The notes beneath the pieces were generated by a model. That model saw nothing but the letters and a program-made list of their open reading frames with translations. It was not told the DNA's origin and made no database searches. From assembly GCF_000179235.2 (NCBI RefSeq), contig NZ_CP039373.1, positions 248,032-312,031 of the forward strand: a stretch of 64,000 nucleotides of DNA. Direction: 5' to 3'. Shown here one piece after another: positions 9,852-17,933 of this stretch; position 1 is the first letter of the stretch, and each line of letters opens with the position of its first letter. The translations under genes were made by a program, and so were the position numbers. The stretch comes from Synechococcus sp. CB0101 (GTDB lineage: Bacteria > Cyanobacteriota > Cyanobacteriia > PCC-6307 > Cyanobiaceae).

Positions 9852-10709
9852 ATGACCACCAGCACAGCGCCCGCTCAGCCCATCTCCGTGGTGGTGGCTG
9901 GAGCCTTGGGGCGGATGGGTGCTGAGGTGGTGAAGGCCGTGACCGCAGCGCCGGACTGCCGTCTGGTGGGTGCTATCGACACCACAGCGGGCAAAGAGGG
10001 TGCAGATGTGGGCCTGGAGCTGGGGCTGGGTGAACTGGAGGTGGCGATCACCGCGGATTTCGAAGGCTGCCTCTGCCAGGCCAGCCAAGCGGTGCGCAAC
10101 GACGGACCCGGCGCTGGGGCGGTGCTGGTGGATTTCACGCATCCCTCCGTGGTGTACGAGCACACCCGCGGTGCGATTGCCTACGGCGTGCATCCGGTGA
10201 TCGGCACCACGGGCCTCAGCCCTGAGCAGCTGAATGATCTGGCCACCTTTGCCGACAAGGCCTCAGTGGGCGGCGCCGTGATTCCCAATTTCTCCGTGGG
10301 CATGGTGCTGCTGCAGCAGGCCGCAGCCGCCGCCGCCCGCTTCTACGACTTCGCCGAGCTCACCGAGCTGCATCACAACCGCAAGGCTGATGCCCCAAGC
10401 GGCACCTGCATCAAAACCGCTGAGCTGATGGAGGAACTGGGCAAGAGCTTTAACCCTCAGCAGGTGGAGGAGCACGAAACCCTGGCTGGTTGCCGCGGTG
10501 GTGAGCGCTCCAGTGGTCTGCGCCTGCATTCGATCCGCTTGCCCGGACTGGTGGCCCATCAAGAGGTGATGTTTGGCGCCCCCGGGGAGACCTACACCCT
10601 CCGCCACGACACGATTGATCGCTCGGCCTACATGCCCGGCGTGCTGCTCAGCGTGCGCAAGGTGCGGCAGCTCGGTGGGCTGGTGTATGGCCTTGAGCGC
10701 TTGCTCTGA
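9852..10709 (+). CDS. dapB: 4-hydroxy-tetrahydrodipicolinate reductase
   Basis: Cytoplasmic NAD(P)H-dependent reductase of the lysine and diaminopimelate pathway, acting on the product of DapA. The 285 residues open with the nucleotide-binding [13 protein letters not shown] loop. They continue with the IGTTG segment, the IPNFSVGM helix and the catalytic stretch [14 protein letters not shown], where the His pair, Lys and SGT loop bind the substrate. The ATG at 9852 gives a normal family length; an upstream open frame has no family similarity. It is divergent from chlH and followed at 26 bp by a membrane protein gene on the same strand. Confidence 0.96.
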   Translation: MTTSTAPAQPISVVVAGALGRMGAEVVKAVTAAPDCRLVGAIDTTAGKEGADVGLELGLGELEVAITADFEGCLCQASQAVRNDGPGAGAVLVDFTHPSVVYEHTRGAIAYGVHPVIGTTGLSPEQLNDLATFADKASVGGAVIPNFSVGMVLLQQAAAAAARFYDFAELTELHHNRKADAPSGTCIKTAELMEELGKSFNPQQVEEHETLAGCRGGERSSGLRLHSIRLPGLVAHQEVMFGAPGETYTLRHDTIDRSAYMPGVLLSVRKVRQLGGLVYGLERLL

Positions 10710-10735
10710 AGCCGGATGGCTTCGACACTGGCCCC

Positions 10736-11383
10736 ATGCTGATCCCGCTTCGCCCCGGTGAGCTTCCGCGCCTGATCCCGGCGGTGGCCACCGGTCCCCA
10801 ATTCAATGCCTGCAGCGGCAGCCCCCAGAAGTTGCTGCAGCGCCTGTTCATCTCGGTGATCGGCGGCGTGATCACCTTGTTGATCAGCCAGACGCTGCTC
10901 TTCTCCAACCAGGCCGGCCCGATCTTCTTGGTGATCGGCTTTGTGTTTCTGCTCTACGTGCTCTGGGGGCCGATCGTGGAGGCCGGCCGCAAGAACGCCA
11001 CCCTGCGCCGCTACCCGGCGGCGGCCATCTTCGAAGGCGAGGTGGCCGACTACTACACCAAAGAACTGGTGGAGGGTCGCCAGGAAACCACCGACAAGCA
11101 GGGACGACTGGAGATGGTGGAAAACCGTCGCACCTGGCTCTGCCTGGAGCTCGAAGACGAAGACGGCTATCTGGGCAGCGTGCGTTTCCCCTACGACAAA
11201 AAGCACAAGCTGATCCGCCGCGGCATGGTGGTGCGCTGCCTGGTGCTGAGCGAGCGCAAAGACTTTTCCCGCATCGGTGCCCTCAGCGATGCCTGGCTGC
11301 CCCAGCCGAAGCTCTGGGTGGGCGAGTACCCCTACCTCCTACGGCCAGCCTTTGAGGAGCTCTGCCTCAAGCGGCTGCGCTGA
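10736..11383 (+). CDS. Conserved cyanobacterial membrane protein, function unknown
   Basis: A 215-residue protein with two close membrane helices at about 35-72 and a soluble C-terminal half rich in Arg, Glu and Tyr. The C-terminal part has a [19 protein letters not shown] segment that looks like a small beta-barrel fold, then [28 protein letters not shown] recognise the pattern as a conserved picocyanobacterial protein, sometimes loosely labelled as a transporter permease, but it lacks permease features. It follows dapB by 26 bp and is probably in the same transcript. No function is assigned. Confidence 0.75.
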   Translation: MLIPLRPGELPRLIPAVATGPQFNACSGSPQKLLQRLFISVIGGVITLLISQTLLFSNQAGPIFLVIGFVFLLYVLWGPIVEAGRKNATLRRYPAAAIFEGEVADYYTKELVEGRQETTDKQGRLEMVENRRTWLCLELEDEDGYLGSVRFPYDKKHKLIRRGMVVRCLVLSERKDFSRIGALSDAWLPQPKLWVGEYPYLLRPAFEELCLKRLR

Positions 11384-11450
11384 AGCAGGTTTACGGCATG
11401 CAACAACGCGCAACATTGCGTTACACTTCATGCATTCGCCGGTAGCAGAC

Positions 11451-11696
11451 ATGACCCAAGCCAACACTCCCGTCATCCGCGGCGCCACCGTGACCGAGGA
11501 AGACGGCGGCCGCCTCAACGCCTTCGCTTCCGAACCCCGCATGCTGGTGGTGGAAGCCGAGAACGGCTGGGGTTTCCACGAGCGCGCCGAGAAGCTCAAC
11601 GGCCGCATGGCCATGCTCGGCTTCATTGCTCTGCTCGCCACTGAATTTGCCCTCGGCGGCGAATCCTTCACCCGCGGTCTGCTCGGCATCGGCTGA
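11451..11696 (+). CDS. High-light-inducible protein (HLIP, one-helix LHC-like)
   Basis: An 81-residue thylakoid protein of the HLIP/Scp family, which binds chlorophyll and carotenoid and protects photosystem II and chlorophyll synthesis enzymes under excess light. The signature is [23 protein letters not shown]: the Glu and Asn/Arg of [12 protein letters not shown] are the chlorophyll-ligand positions of the single membrane helix, followed by a short tail with [10 protein letters not shown] chose the ATG at 11451; an in-frame ATG at 11430 would add seven residues. The gene stands alone between short intergenic spaces and ends in a strong terminator, which fits a separately regulated stress transcript. 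Confidence 0.93.
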   Translation: MTQANTPVIRGATVTEEDGGRLNAFASEPRMLVVEAENGWGFHERAEKLNGRMAMLGFIALLATEFALGGESFTRGLLGIG

Positions 11697-11730
11697 TCCA
11701 CGGCTTCGTTCTCGGGCCTCGGCCTGATCC

Positions 11731-11762
11731 AACCGCAGCACACAATCGTGCTGCGGTTTTTT
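11731..11762 (+). terminator. Rho-independent terminator of the HLIP gene
   Basis: Arms AACCGCAGCAC and GTGCTGCGGTT pair perfectly over 11 bp around a six-base loop (ACAATC) and run into a T tract ending at 11762. The site is 34 bp after the HLIP stop and just before the FAD hydroxylase start, so it separates the two transcripts. Confidence 0.9.
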
Positions 11763-11774
11763 AGTGCTCTGCCC

Positions 11775-12957
11775 ATGCGCCGCTCAGCCACCGTCACCAC
11801 TGCTGCGCCCCTGCGCGCCCGGGTGTTCGGGGCTGGCCCGACCGGTGCCCTAGCGGCCTTGGCGTTGGTTCGTGCGGGTTGGCAGGTGGAGCTGTGTGAT
11901 CCCCTGCCAGCTGCGGCCCTGCTCGATCGCAGCCGTGCCTATGCCCTCACCCACTCCAGCGCCGAGCTGCTGGAGCAGCTGGGGCTCTGGCCGTCGCTGC
12001 AGCGGCACCTGGCGCCGTTTCGACGCCTGGAACTGTGTGATCAGGCCCTGCTGCGGCGGGTGACCTTTCAAGGCAGTGACTTGCCCGGCTCCTCAGCCCG
12101 CAGCAGCGCTGACGCCGTCGGTTGGATCCTGCAGCACCGGCCCTTGATGGCCCTATTGCTGCAGGCCCTGGAAGGTGAGAGCGGCATCAGCCTGCGCCTG
12201 GCTGATCCCGCGGGCTGCACAACAGCAGAGGCAGTGGATCTGGAGGTGGCGGCGGATGGCCATCACTCCCCCCCGGCGCCGGACGGCCCGTATTCGCCAT
12301 TGGCATCGCCCCTACCGCCAGGGCTGCCTCACGGTGCAGGTGCGGCTGCGGGGCTCCGAAGCAGATCAGGCCTGGGAGTTGTTTCGCCCGGAGGGTCCGT
12401 TTGCTGTGTTGCCCCTCGGGGGGGATGCCTTCCAGTTGGTGTGGAGTGCGCCCCTGCCGCGGCTGCAGCAGTTGGAGCGGCTGGAGCCGGTGGCCTTTCT
12501 CGATGCCTTGAGCGCTGCCTTGCCGGAGCGGTTGCAGGCGGAGGTGCTGCTCGATCAGCCGCGCGCCTTCCCCGTGGCCCTGGAGTGGGCCTGGCCGTTG
12601 CAACGCCGAGGCCTGGTGTTGGTTGGTGAAGCGGCGCATCGCTCCCATCCGGTGGGCGGCCAGGGCCTCAACCTCTGCTGGCGTGATGTGGCGGTGTTGC
12701 AGCAGTTGGCGGGCCAGGTGCAGGCCGGCCGGCTTGCGGCGCGTCAGCTCCCGGGCCGCTACGCCGCTCGGCGCTGGCTGGATATCGCCTTGGTGCTCTT
12801 GGCCACCGATGCCTTGGTGCGCCTGTTCTCCAACCGCCAGCCGCTGCTGTTGCCCCTGCGGCGGCTCGGCCTGGCGCTGTTGGCCCGGGCGCCTTGGCTG
12901 CGTGCCCTCAGCTTGAGCGCCATGAGCGATGGCCCTTGCCGCTTGCGCTGGCCCTGA
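11775..12957 (+). pseudogene. UbiH-like FAD-dependent hydroxylase, frameshifted at a run of seven C
   Basis: A flavin monooxygenase of the UbiH/UbiF/VisC type. The N-terminal frame from ATG 11775 carries the FAD-binding loop VFGAGPTGALAALAL. The C-terminal frame, ending at 12957, carries GLVLVGEAAHRSHPVGGQGLN, the GD/GE-AAH flavin-ribityl motif. The two parts lie in different frames. Reading one C less in the CCCCCCC run at 12268-12274 joins them as ADGHHSPRRR...RPYRQGCLTVQV, which restores the expected DGxxSxxR motif. The cause is either a real frameshift (pseudogene or slipping tract) or a sequencing error in a homopolymer. Substrate unknown; quinone-ring hydroxylation is the family's usual role. 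Confidence 0.85.
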
Positions 12958-12987
12958 TCAGGATGGCGGCACGCCGCCGCGGGGGCC

Positions 12988-13203
12988 ATGGTGATCAGCA
13001 GCTCGCCGCAGCCGGCGCCCAATCCAGCGCTCCTGCGCTATCTGCGCCAGGAGCTGGGGGTCACCGACAACGCCCTGCAGCTGGGGCTCAAGCAAGCCGA
13101 TCAGGAGCAGGCTCCCTTGCCGGTGGTGCTGTGGCGCTTCGGCCTGATCACGCTGGAGCAGTTTGATCAGGTGCTCTCCTGGCAGGCCGCTTTGGATCCC
13201 TGA
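12988..13203 (+). CDS. DUF2949 family small protein
   Basis: A 71-residue cytoplasmic protein with the cyanobacterial DUF2949 pattern: an N-terminal helix LLRYLRQELGV, then LPVVLWRFGLITLEQFDQVLSW. The conserved LP-x-VLW-x-xGLITLEQLD core is clear. Length is normal for the family. It follows the FAD hydroxylase by 30 bp and converges with apt. No biochemical role is known to me. Confidence 0.75.
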   Translation: MVISSSPQPAPNPALLRYLRQELGVTDNALQLGLKQADQEQAPLPVVLWRFGLITLEQFDQVLSWQAALDP

Positions 13204-13220
13204 GGGAAGCGCAGCTGCGC

Positions 13221-13745
13221 TCAGTACACGATCAGCGATTCCACGGGCACCGCATCCGGCAGCTTGGCCTTGCCGCCCAGATCGGCCAGTTCCACGATGA
13301 AGGCAAAGCCGCAGAGTTCACCGCCCACGCGGTTCACCAGCTCGGCGCAGGCACCGGCCGTGCCGCCGGTGGCGAGCAGGTCGTCCACGATCAGCACCCG
13401 CGGGCCGTGCTCAAAGCCATCGGGGATGATTTCCAGCCGGTCGCTGCCGTACTCAAGGGTGTAATCCACCCCAATCACCTCGCCGGGCAACTTGCCGGGT
13501 TTGCGCACTGGGCTGAAGCCGATGTTGCGGGCGGTGGCCAGGGCGGTGCCCACGATGAAGCCGCGCGATTCGATGCCCACGATCAGATCGGGGGCGAGCC
13601 GGTCGCACACGTCGCCCATCTGGCGCATCACTTCCTGCCAGGCCAGCGGGCTGCGCATCAACGGGGTGATGTCACGAAACAGGATGCCCGGCTTGGGAAA
13701 GTCGGGGATGTCGCGCACCAGGCCACGCAGGTCAAGGGTGGTCAT
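13221..13745 (-). CDS. apt: Adenine phosphoribosyltransferase
   Basis: Purine-salvage enzyme that joins adenine to PRPP to give AMP. The 174 residues contain the N-terminal [17 protein letters not shown] segment typical of Apt, the adenine-side GIESRGFI loop, and the PRPP-binding [16 protein letters not shown] motif. The ATG at 13743-13745 is chosen because [16 protein letters not shown] is where family members begin; the longer frame upstream overlaps the divergent gene. It is divergent from the DUF3038 gene, with 39 bp between starts. Confidence 0.96.
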   Translation of the reverse strand: MTTLDLRGLVRDIPDFPKPGILFRDITPLMRSPLAWQEVMRQMGDVCDRLAPDLIVGIESRGFIVGTALATARNIGFSPVRKPGKLPGEVIGVDYTLEYGSDRLEIIPDGFEHGPRVLIVDDLLATGGTAGACAELVNRVGGELCGFAFIVELADLGGKAKLPDAVPVESLIVY

Positions 13746-13784
13746 GGTCGACGGATCGGGTGCGCAGCTGGCAGTATCGCAGCC

Positions 13785-14321
13785 ATGGCTGATGCTCCTT
13801 TGCAACCCCAGCGCTCGCTCTCCAGGCGGGGTCTGGAGCGGCTCGATCTGTTGCTGCTCTCCGCTGAAGCGCTCGACCTCAACGGCGGCGAGGCGATGGT
13901 GTGGCTCAGCGAGGAGATGGGGCTCACCGATCTGTTTCCCAACCGGGTGGAGCTGTGGAAACGCCGTTGCAGCAATCCGCTGCGGCGCACCACCCGCCGC
14001 GACCCCATCAGCGAAGCCGAAGCCGATGGCCTGATCCGCATCCTCAATGCGCTGGCCGATCGGCTCTATCCGATGTTGCGCAGCCTGCTGTCTTCAGCGG
14101 AATCGCCTCAGCTGAGCGAACAGCGCTGGGCTCTGTTCCGCGGCCGGCTGCAGGAGCTGCTGCAGGAGCGTTTCAATCCACGCCGCGGTGGGGTGCAACG
14201 CCTGCTTGATCCGCAGGAAGGGCCTGAGCTCTGCCGTGAGCTGATCCAAACCATGGCCCTCAGCGCCGGCCCGGGCGGCTTTGCACGGCTGAAGGCCAGC
14301 TTGATGGACGCAGCGGCGTGA
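13785..14321 (+). CDS. DUF3038 domain protein
   Basis: A 178-residue, mostly helical soluble protein. The segments [21 protein letters not shown] and [22 protein letters not shown] match the cyanobacteria-only DUF3038 family. No catalytic motif or signal peptide is visible. It is followed 25 bp later by a DUF4335 gene on the same strand; these two families commonly sit together in cyanobacteria, which suggests a joint function. What they do is unknown. Confidence 0.78.
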   Translation: MADAPLQPQRSLSRRGLERLDLLLLSAEALDLNGGEAMVWLSEEMGLTDLFPNRVELWKRRCSNPLRRTTRRDPISEAEADGLIRILNALADRLYPMLRSLLSSAESPQLSEQRWALFRGRLQELLQERFNPRRGGVQRLLDPQEGPELCRELIQTMALSAGPGGFARLKASLMDAAA

Positions 14322-14346
14322 TCCGCAGCACGACTCTCCCCCTGCG

Positions 14347-14943
14347 ATGAAACTCACCAGCCGCTACGAACAAACCAGCTGCCGGCTTGTGCTGGAAGGT
14401 CTGCCCGATCTCTCCGCCGGCCAGGGCAGCCAGACCATCGGCATCCTCACGGGCTTCAGCCTGGCGCTGGCGGGCAAGACCGAGCTCGAAGGCCAGCGCG
14501 ATCACCTGCAGGCCCTGCTCAATGTGGTGCTCCCCTACGCCCGCGATCTGATCAGCGGCGTGGCCCGGCCCCAGGGCTCAGCCGAGGTGCCCGTCGCCAT
14601 TCGCCCGCTGGAAGGCCACCACGAGTTGGAGCTGCGCAGCAGCCAGCCCGATACCCCACCCCTGCGCCTTCCCCTCGACGACGCTGAGCTGAGCGATCTG
14701 GTGCGTTGCCTCGATCGCCTGCAGCTCGATCCGCAGATCGCGGTGCCCCTTGAGTGGCCCGCGCCGCAACCGCTCCGGCGTTCGGAGCTGCGTCACCGGC
14801 TTCCCTTGGCCCGCCGTGTGGCGGCACCGCTCACCGGGATCGCAGCGCTGTTGGTGGCCGCTGGCCTGGCCTCCCTGCTGCCCACACCCAAGCCACCTGC
14901 CCCTGCACCGGCGGCGGTGAGCACGCCCACGCGCGGCGGTTGA
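14347..14943 (+). CDS. DUF4335 domain protein with C-terminal membrane helix
   Basis: A 198-residue protein. The N-terminus, LTSRYEQTSCRLVLEGLPDL, and the following beta-rich part match DUF4335, a family restricted to cyanobacteria. Around residues 160-180 there is one membrane helix (APLTGIAALLVAAGLASLL), followed by a short Pro/Ala-rich tail. It is probably anchored in a membrane with its main domain in the cytoplasm. It pairs with the DUF3038 gene just upstream. No function is known. Confidence 0.75.
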   Translation: MKLTSRYEQTSCRLVLEGLPDLSAGQGSQTIGILTGFSLALAGKTELEGQRDHLQALLNVVLPYARDLISGVARPQGSAEVPVAIRPLEGHHELELRSSQPDTPPLRLPLDDAELSDLVRCLDRLQLDPQIAVPLEWPAPQPLRRSELRHRLPLARRVAAPLTGIAALLVAAGLASLLPTPKPPAPAPAAVSTPTRGG

Positions 14944-14980
14944 CGCCACTCCATTCCCCACCACACTTGACCCGACCGCA

Positions 14981-15229
14981 ATGAGCGACTTGAGCTGGCC
15001 TGAACTGCGTCGTCGTGTGACCCGGCTGGGGGCCTGCCTCGATGTGGTGGTGCGCAGCGATCCGGAAGTGTGCGGGCTCAGCGGCGATCAGTTCCACCTC
15101 TCCCTGCACCACGGTGGCCAGGGTGATTGCAGCGTGGGTGATCTGAGCCTGGTGGATTGCCCGAACGAGCTGGTGCTGGTGGAGTTCGAGCGTTGGATGC
15201 GGGGAGCCGGATACCGGATCGAGTCATGA
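14981..15229 (+). CDS. Conserved hypothetical protein, 82 residues
   Basis: A small acidic soluble protein without signal peptide or membrane helix. It has an alternating beta-strand look (FHLSLHHGGQGDCSVGDLSLV) and ends in FERWMRGAGYRIES. Its TGA overlaps the ATG of the next gene (ATGA at 15226-15229), so the two are probably translated together. It opens an overlapping chain that ends with ppk2. I do not recognise the family. Confidence 0.65.
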   Translation: MSDLSWPELRRRVTRLGACLDVVVRSDPEVCGLSGDQFHLSLHHGGQGDCSVGDLSLVDCPNELVLVEFERWMRGAGYRIES

Positions 15230-15627
15230 GCCGTCGCCGCGGGCTGCAGGTGGTGCGGGGCGGTCGCAGCCAGGCTTCAGATCCAGCGCGGGCCGTGTTT
15301 CGCAAGCGCCGCCGCCCGCCACGGCCGCGTCTCATCCTGGAAGCCATGCTGCTGATGGCAGCGGGGGTGGGCTTGCTGGTGCTGCTGTTGCAGCTCCCCG
15401 AGTTGATCGACCTCGACAGCTTGCTGTTGATCAGCACGGCGATTGGCCACCTGATCGGTGGGCTCTCGCAGTTGTTGATGGGTGTGTTGCAGCTGCTGGC
15501 GGTGTTGGTGCTGGTGGGCTTGGCACTGTCGGCGCTGTTGCTCCTGGTGGCGGGCCTCGTGCGCCTGGTGCGGGCGTTGTTGCTTGCCGAGTCGCCCAAG
15601 GCCAAGAAGCCCCCCCTGCGGCGATGA
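15226..15627 (+). CDS. Conserved small membrane protein, basic N-terminus
   Basis: A 133-residue protein with a strongly basic first 40 residues (many Arg and Lys) followed by two Leu/Val/Ala-rich membrane segments at about 41-65 and 80-120. By the positive-inside rule the N-terminus stays in the cytoplasm. Start ATG overlaps the stop of the gene before, and its own TGA overlaps the ppk2 ATG (ATGA at 15624-15627). The tight coupling to ppk2 hints at a shared role, but no family function is recognised. Confidence 0.65.
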   Translation: MSRRRGLQVVRGGRSQASDPARAVFRKRRRPPRPRLILEAMLLMAAGVGLLVLLLQLPELIDLDSLLLISTAIGHLIGGLSQLLMGVLQLLAVLVLVGLALSALLLLVAGLVRLVRALLLAESPKAKKPPLRR

Positions 15628-16427
15628 ACGATGAGAGCACCGGCGGCTCCCGCTTGAAGCGCAAGCTCTACGAGCAGGAGCTGGCGCGGCTGCAGGTGGA
15701 GCTGGTGAAAATGCAGTACTGGGTGAAAGCCACGGGCTTTCGCCTGATGGTGCTGTTTGAAGGGCGCGATGCCGCCGGCAAGGGCGGCACGATCAAACGC
15801 ATCACCGAACCGCTCAATCCCCGCGGTTGCCGCGTGGTGGCCCTCGGAACTCCGAGCGATCAGCAGCGCAGCCAGTGGTATTTCCAGCGCTACGTGGAGC
15901 ACTTCCCCTCAGGCGGTGAGATCGTGCTGTTTGATCGCAGCTGGTACAACCGCGCCGGTGTGGAGCGGGTGATGGGCTTCTGCAGCGAGGCGGAGCTGCG
16001 GGAGTTTGAGCAGTCGTGTCCGGAATTTGAGCGGATGCTGGTGCGCTCCGGGATTGTGTTGCTCAAGTATTGGTTTTCGGTGAGCGATGCGGAGCAGGAG
16101 GCACGCTTTCAGGCCCGCATCGATGATCCGGCGCGCCGCTGGAAGCTCAGCCCGATGGATCTGCAGTCGCGCGATCGCTGGGTGGAGTTTTCCAAGGCCA
16201 AAGATGCGATGTTTGCCCGCACCAACATCCCCGAGGCCCCCTGGTTCACGGTGGAGGCCGACGACAAACGCAGAGCCCGGCTCAATTGCATCCGGCACCT
16301 GCTCAGCAAGGTGCCCTACGAAGACATGACACCGCCGGCTCAGAAGCTGCCACCGCGCCGGAGCGCCAAGGGCTACCAGCGGCCACCGATCAATGAGCAG
16401 TTCTTCGTGCCCAACTGCTACCCGTGA
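15624..16427 (+). CDS. ppk2: Polyphosphate kinase 2
   Basis: PPK2 transfers phosphate between polyphosphate and nucleotides, usually making NTP or NDP from polyphosphate. The 267 residues contain the Walker A loop FEGRDAAGKGGTIKRI, the basic lid region NPRGCRVVALGTPSDQQRSQWYFQRY, the Walker B-like segment FDRSWYNRAGVERVMGF, and the C-terminal lid with RRWKLSPMDLQSRDRW. Length and motifs fit the one-domain class I type. It is the last of three overlapping genes. Its 3' end overlaps by 10 bp the end of an opposite-strand micro-ORF. Confidence 0.95.
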   Translation: MNDESTGGSRLKRKLYEQELARLQVELVKMQYWVKATGFRLMVLFEGRDAAGKGGTIKRITEPLNPRGCRVVALGTPSDQQRSQWYFQRYVEHFPSGGEIVLFDRSWYNRAGVERVMGFCSEAELREFEQSCPEFERMLVRSGIVLLKYWFSVSDAEQEARFQARIDDPARRWKLSPMDLQSRDRWVEFSKAKDAMFARTNIPEAPWFTVEADDKRRARLNCIRHLLSKVPYEDMTPPAQKLPPRRSAKGYQRPPINEQFFVPNCYP

Positions 16428-16531
16428 AGCTGGCTGAACCACATGCCAGCCAGCTGCCAGCTCGACCACAGGAAGATGCCGAGGAACAGCCAGTTGAGCC
16501 AGGCCGGCCGCTTGTCGTTGTCGAAGATCAT
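16418..16531 (-). CDS. Micro-protein with one membrane helix, 37 residues
   Basis: Read directly from the minus strand: ATG at 16529-16531, TAG at 16418-16420. The peptide starts MIFDNDKRPAW and continues with a Trp/Leu/Phe-rich membrane helix (WLFLGIFLWSSWQLAGMWF). The charged N-terminus followed by a single helix resembles conserved small thylakoid or inner-membrane proteins. There is no strong ribosome site. It lies 34 bp after the next minus-strand gene and overlaps the end of ppk2 by 10 bp. Likely real from its composition, but function unknown. Confidence 0.5.
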   Translation of the reverse strand: MIFDNDKRPAWLNWLFLGIFLWSSWQLAGMWFSQLHG

Positions 16532-16564
16532 CGCGGGAGCTTAAGCGGCCTGGCCTGAGCTGGA

Positions 16565-16762
16565 TCAGGCGGCGCTGAGGCTGGCGCTGCGCTTCTGGCG
16601 CCTGAGCTCATGCAGCCCCTCGAGCTGGTTGTGCACCGCCACCAGTTGCTGGCGGATGTGCTCGGTGTGCTCAAGCTTGGCGAGGTTGAGCAGGATCGCC
16701 TCGATCTGGGCCTTGCTGTCGATCAGCACGCGGCAATCGGTCGTTCCGGGTTCGTAGGCCAT
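16565..16762 (-). CDS. Conserved hypothetical protein, 65 residues
   Basis: A small soluble helical protein starting at the ATG 16760-16762 (MAYEPGTTDCRVLIDSKAQ). The middle is a Leu/His/Gln-rich helix that could form a coiled coil (LAKLEHTEHIRQQLVAVHNQLEGLHELRR). The longer open frame upstream would run into the tRNA-Ser gene, so this start is preferred. No domain recognised. Confidence 0.5.
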   Translation of the reverse strand: MAYEPGTTDCRVLIDSKAQIEAILLNLAKLEHTEHIRQQLVAVHNQLEGLHELRRQKRSASLSAA

Positions 16763-16862
16763 ACAGGGGTGTGTACCGATCCCATGCAAACGCGCCGCAG
16801 GCGGCGGTGGTGTGTCAACGGCTGCAGTGCGCCTGGTTGTTAAGAGTTTCTGGATGCCAGAG

Positions 16863-16887
16863 GCCCCCGGCAGCAGGTGCCAGGGGC
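16863..16887 (-). other. Stable hairpin downstream of tRNA-Ser
   Basis: GCCCCCGGCA and TGCCAGGGGC form a 10-bp stem with one G-T pair and a five-base loop, 12 bp past the 3' end of the tRNA in its direction of transcription. No U tract follows, so it could be a weak terminator or a 3' processing stop. Confidence 0.35.
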
Positions 16888-16898
16888 GTTGGACAGAA

Positions 16899-16983
16899 CG
16901 GAGAGGGTGGGATTCGAACCCACGGAAGCTTTCACTTCGCCGGTTTTCAAGACCGGAGCCATCAACCACTCGACCACCTCTCC
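16899..16983 (-). tRNA. tRNA-Ser (anticodon UGA)
   Basis: The minus strand folds into a class II tRNA of 85 bases. The acceptor GGAGAGG pairs with CCTCTCC. The anticodon stem CCGGT/ACCGG encloses the loop CTTGAAA, giving TGA. There is a long variable arm, typical of serine tRNAs, and the T arm is GTGGGTTCGAATCCCAC. The discriminator base is G. The CCA end is not encoded. Confidence 0.97.
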
Positions 16984-17107
16984 AGCGGTCGGCCCAATGG
17001 ACCAATGAGAGTGTCTCACGCGCGGCAACCCCTTGAAAATCTCATTCAAGACTCATGAGATCGTGATTCAAGCTTGGGTTGGCGCCTCTCGGGTTGTCGT
17101 TGCTGCC

Positions 17108-17272
17108 ATGGCTGTTCTCTCCACCAACTTGCTGGCCTTGCGGACACGCGAGCTGGCGGATCTGATCGAAACCCTGCCGGTGAGCCTGGCGCCCGAGCTG
17201 CACTATGAGCGCTGCTGCGAGCTCCTCGAGCAGCTCGCCATTGCCCTCGATCTACTGGCTGATAGCCCCTGA
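17108..17272 (+). CDS. Small hypothetical protein, 54 residues
   Basis: A short helical acidic protein, MAVLSTNLLALRTRELADL..., with a regular Leu/Glu pattern and a pair of Cys in ERCCELLEQL. The ATG at 17108 is chosen; an in-frame ATG at 17033 would add 25 residues of unrelated look. Its end overlaps by 21 bp the end of the minus-strand secreted protein gene. Plausible but unproven; no family recognised. Confidence 0.4.
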   Translation: MAVLSTNLLALRTRELADLIETLPVSLAPELHYERCCELLEQLAIALDLLADSP

Positions 17273-17629
17273 GGCCAACGGGCATTGCTGTGCAGCCGCG
17301 TCGATCACCCGCTGCAGGTTGTCGCTGCGCTCCAGTTGCCAGCGAAAGGTTGCAAGCACCGTTTCTGCATGGGTGAGTGCTCCGAAGCAGCGAGGCTGGC
17401 GAATCCGTTGTGCGGCTCCTTCTTCCTGGCGGATCAGGGCCTGGAGTGCATCGCTGGCCTCGAGGCAGGCTTGTTGCTTGCGGGTTGTGCTGCAGCGATT
17501 CAAGGCCTCAAACGCTGTGCGTCGCACCTGGCCTTCGCTTTGGATGGCCTCACCGGCGGCCATGGCCGCTGGGACCTGAACAGCCAGAAGCAGCAGGAAC
17601 GCTGCCCTGATGTTTGAGGCAGATGGCAT
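17252..17629 (-). CDS. Secreted small hypothetical protein
   Basis: A 125-residue protein starting at ATG 17627-17629 with a typical signal peptide (SNIRAAFLLLLAVQVPAAMAAG, likely cut after AMA). The mature part of about 100 residues is helical and has four Cys (CSTTRKQQAC, PRCFGAL, QQCPLA), which could form two disulfides in the periplasm. No domain recognised. It is the last gene before the low-GC islet. Confidence 0.6.
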   Translation of the reverse strand: MPSASNIRAAFLLLLAVQVPAAMAAGEAIQSEGQVRRTAFEALNRCSTTRKQQACLEASDALQALIRQEEGAAQRIRQPRCFGALTHAETVLATFRWQLERSDNLQRVIDAAAQQCPLASGAISQ

Positions 17630-17933
17630 GGGGCTGATCTGGCTTATGACGTGAACAGGGGCCGAAGTGTTCAGTAGCAGTTTGGGGCAAGGGCTCTTGC
17701 GTTCAATGCGCCGAAAGGTGACGTGATGTCTCAATCGAATCTTCTTCCGCGCCTTACCGCAGGCATTCGGAGACTTAGTTTAGTTAAACAGGCAATAGAT
17801 TGTAAGTCAATGCGCCTATCGCTTGTGCTGGTGAAAGTAGAAGCAGGCTTTGTGTGCTGATGGTAAAGACTGCTGAACTGAGCATGTCTTGATGGTCTGG
17901 ATATGCTTTGCTTGGTTGGCCTGCTTCAAGAAT
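17630..17933. other. Intergenic stretch, AT-richer than neighbours
   Basis: About 300 bp without a convincing gene. Base composition turns clearly AT-richer from about 17,740 (for example TTAGTTTAGTTAAACAGG). A 43-codon frame from ATG 17726 shows no protein-like pattern. It probably holds the promoter of the secreted protein gene and the 3' region of the orphan gene at 17934-18377. Confidence 0.5.

Noticed and set aside
17726-17857. 43-codon plus-strand frame in the AT-rich spacer
   Set aside because: No ribosome site, no protein-like pattern and no recognisable family.
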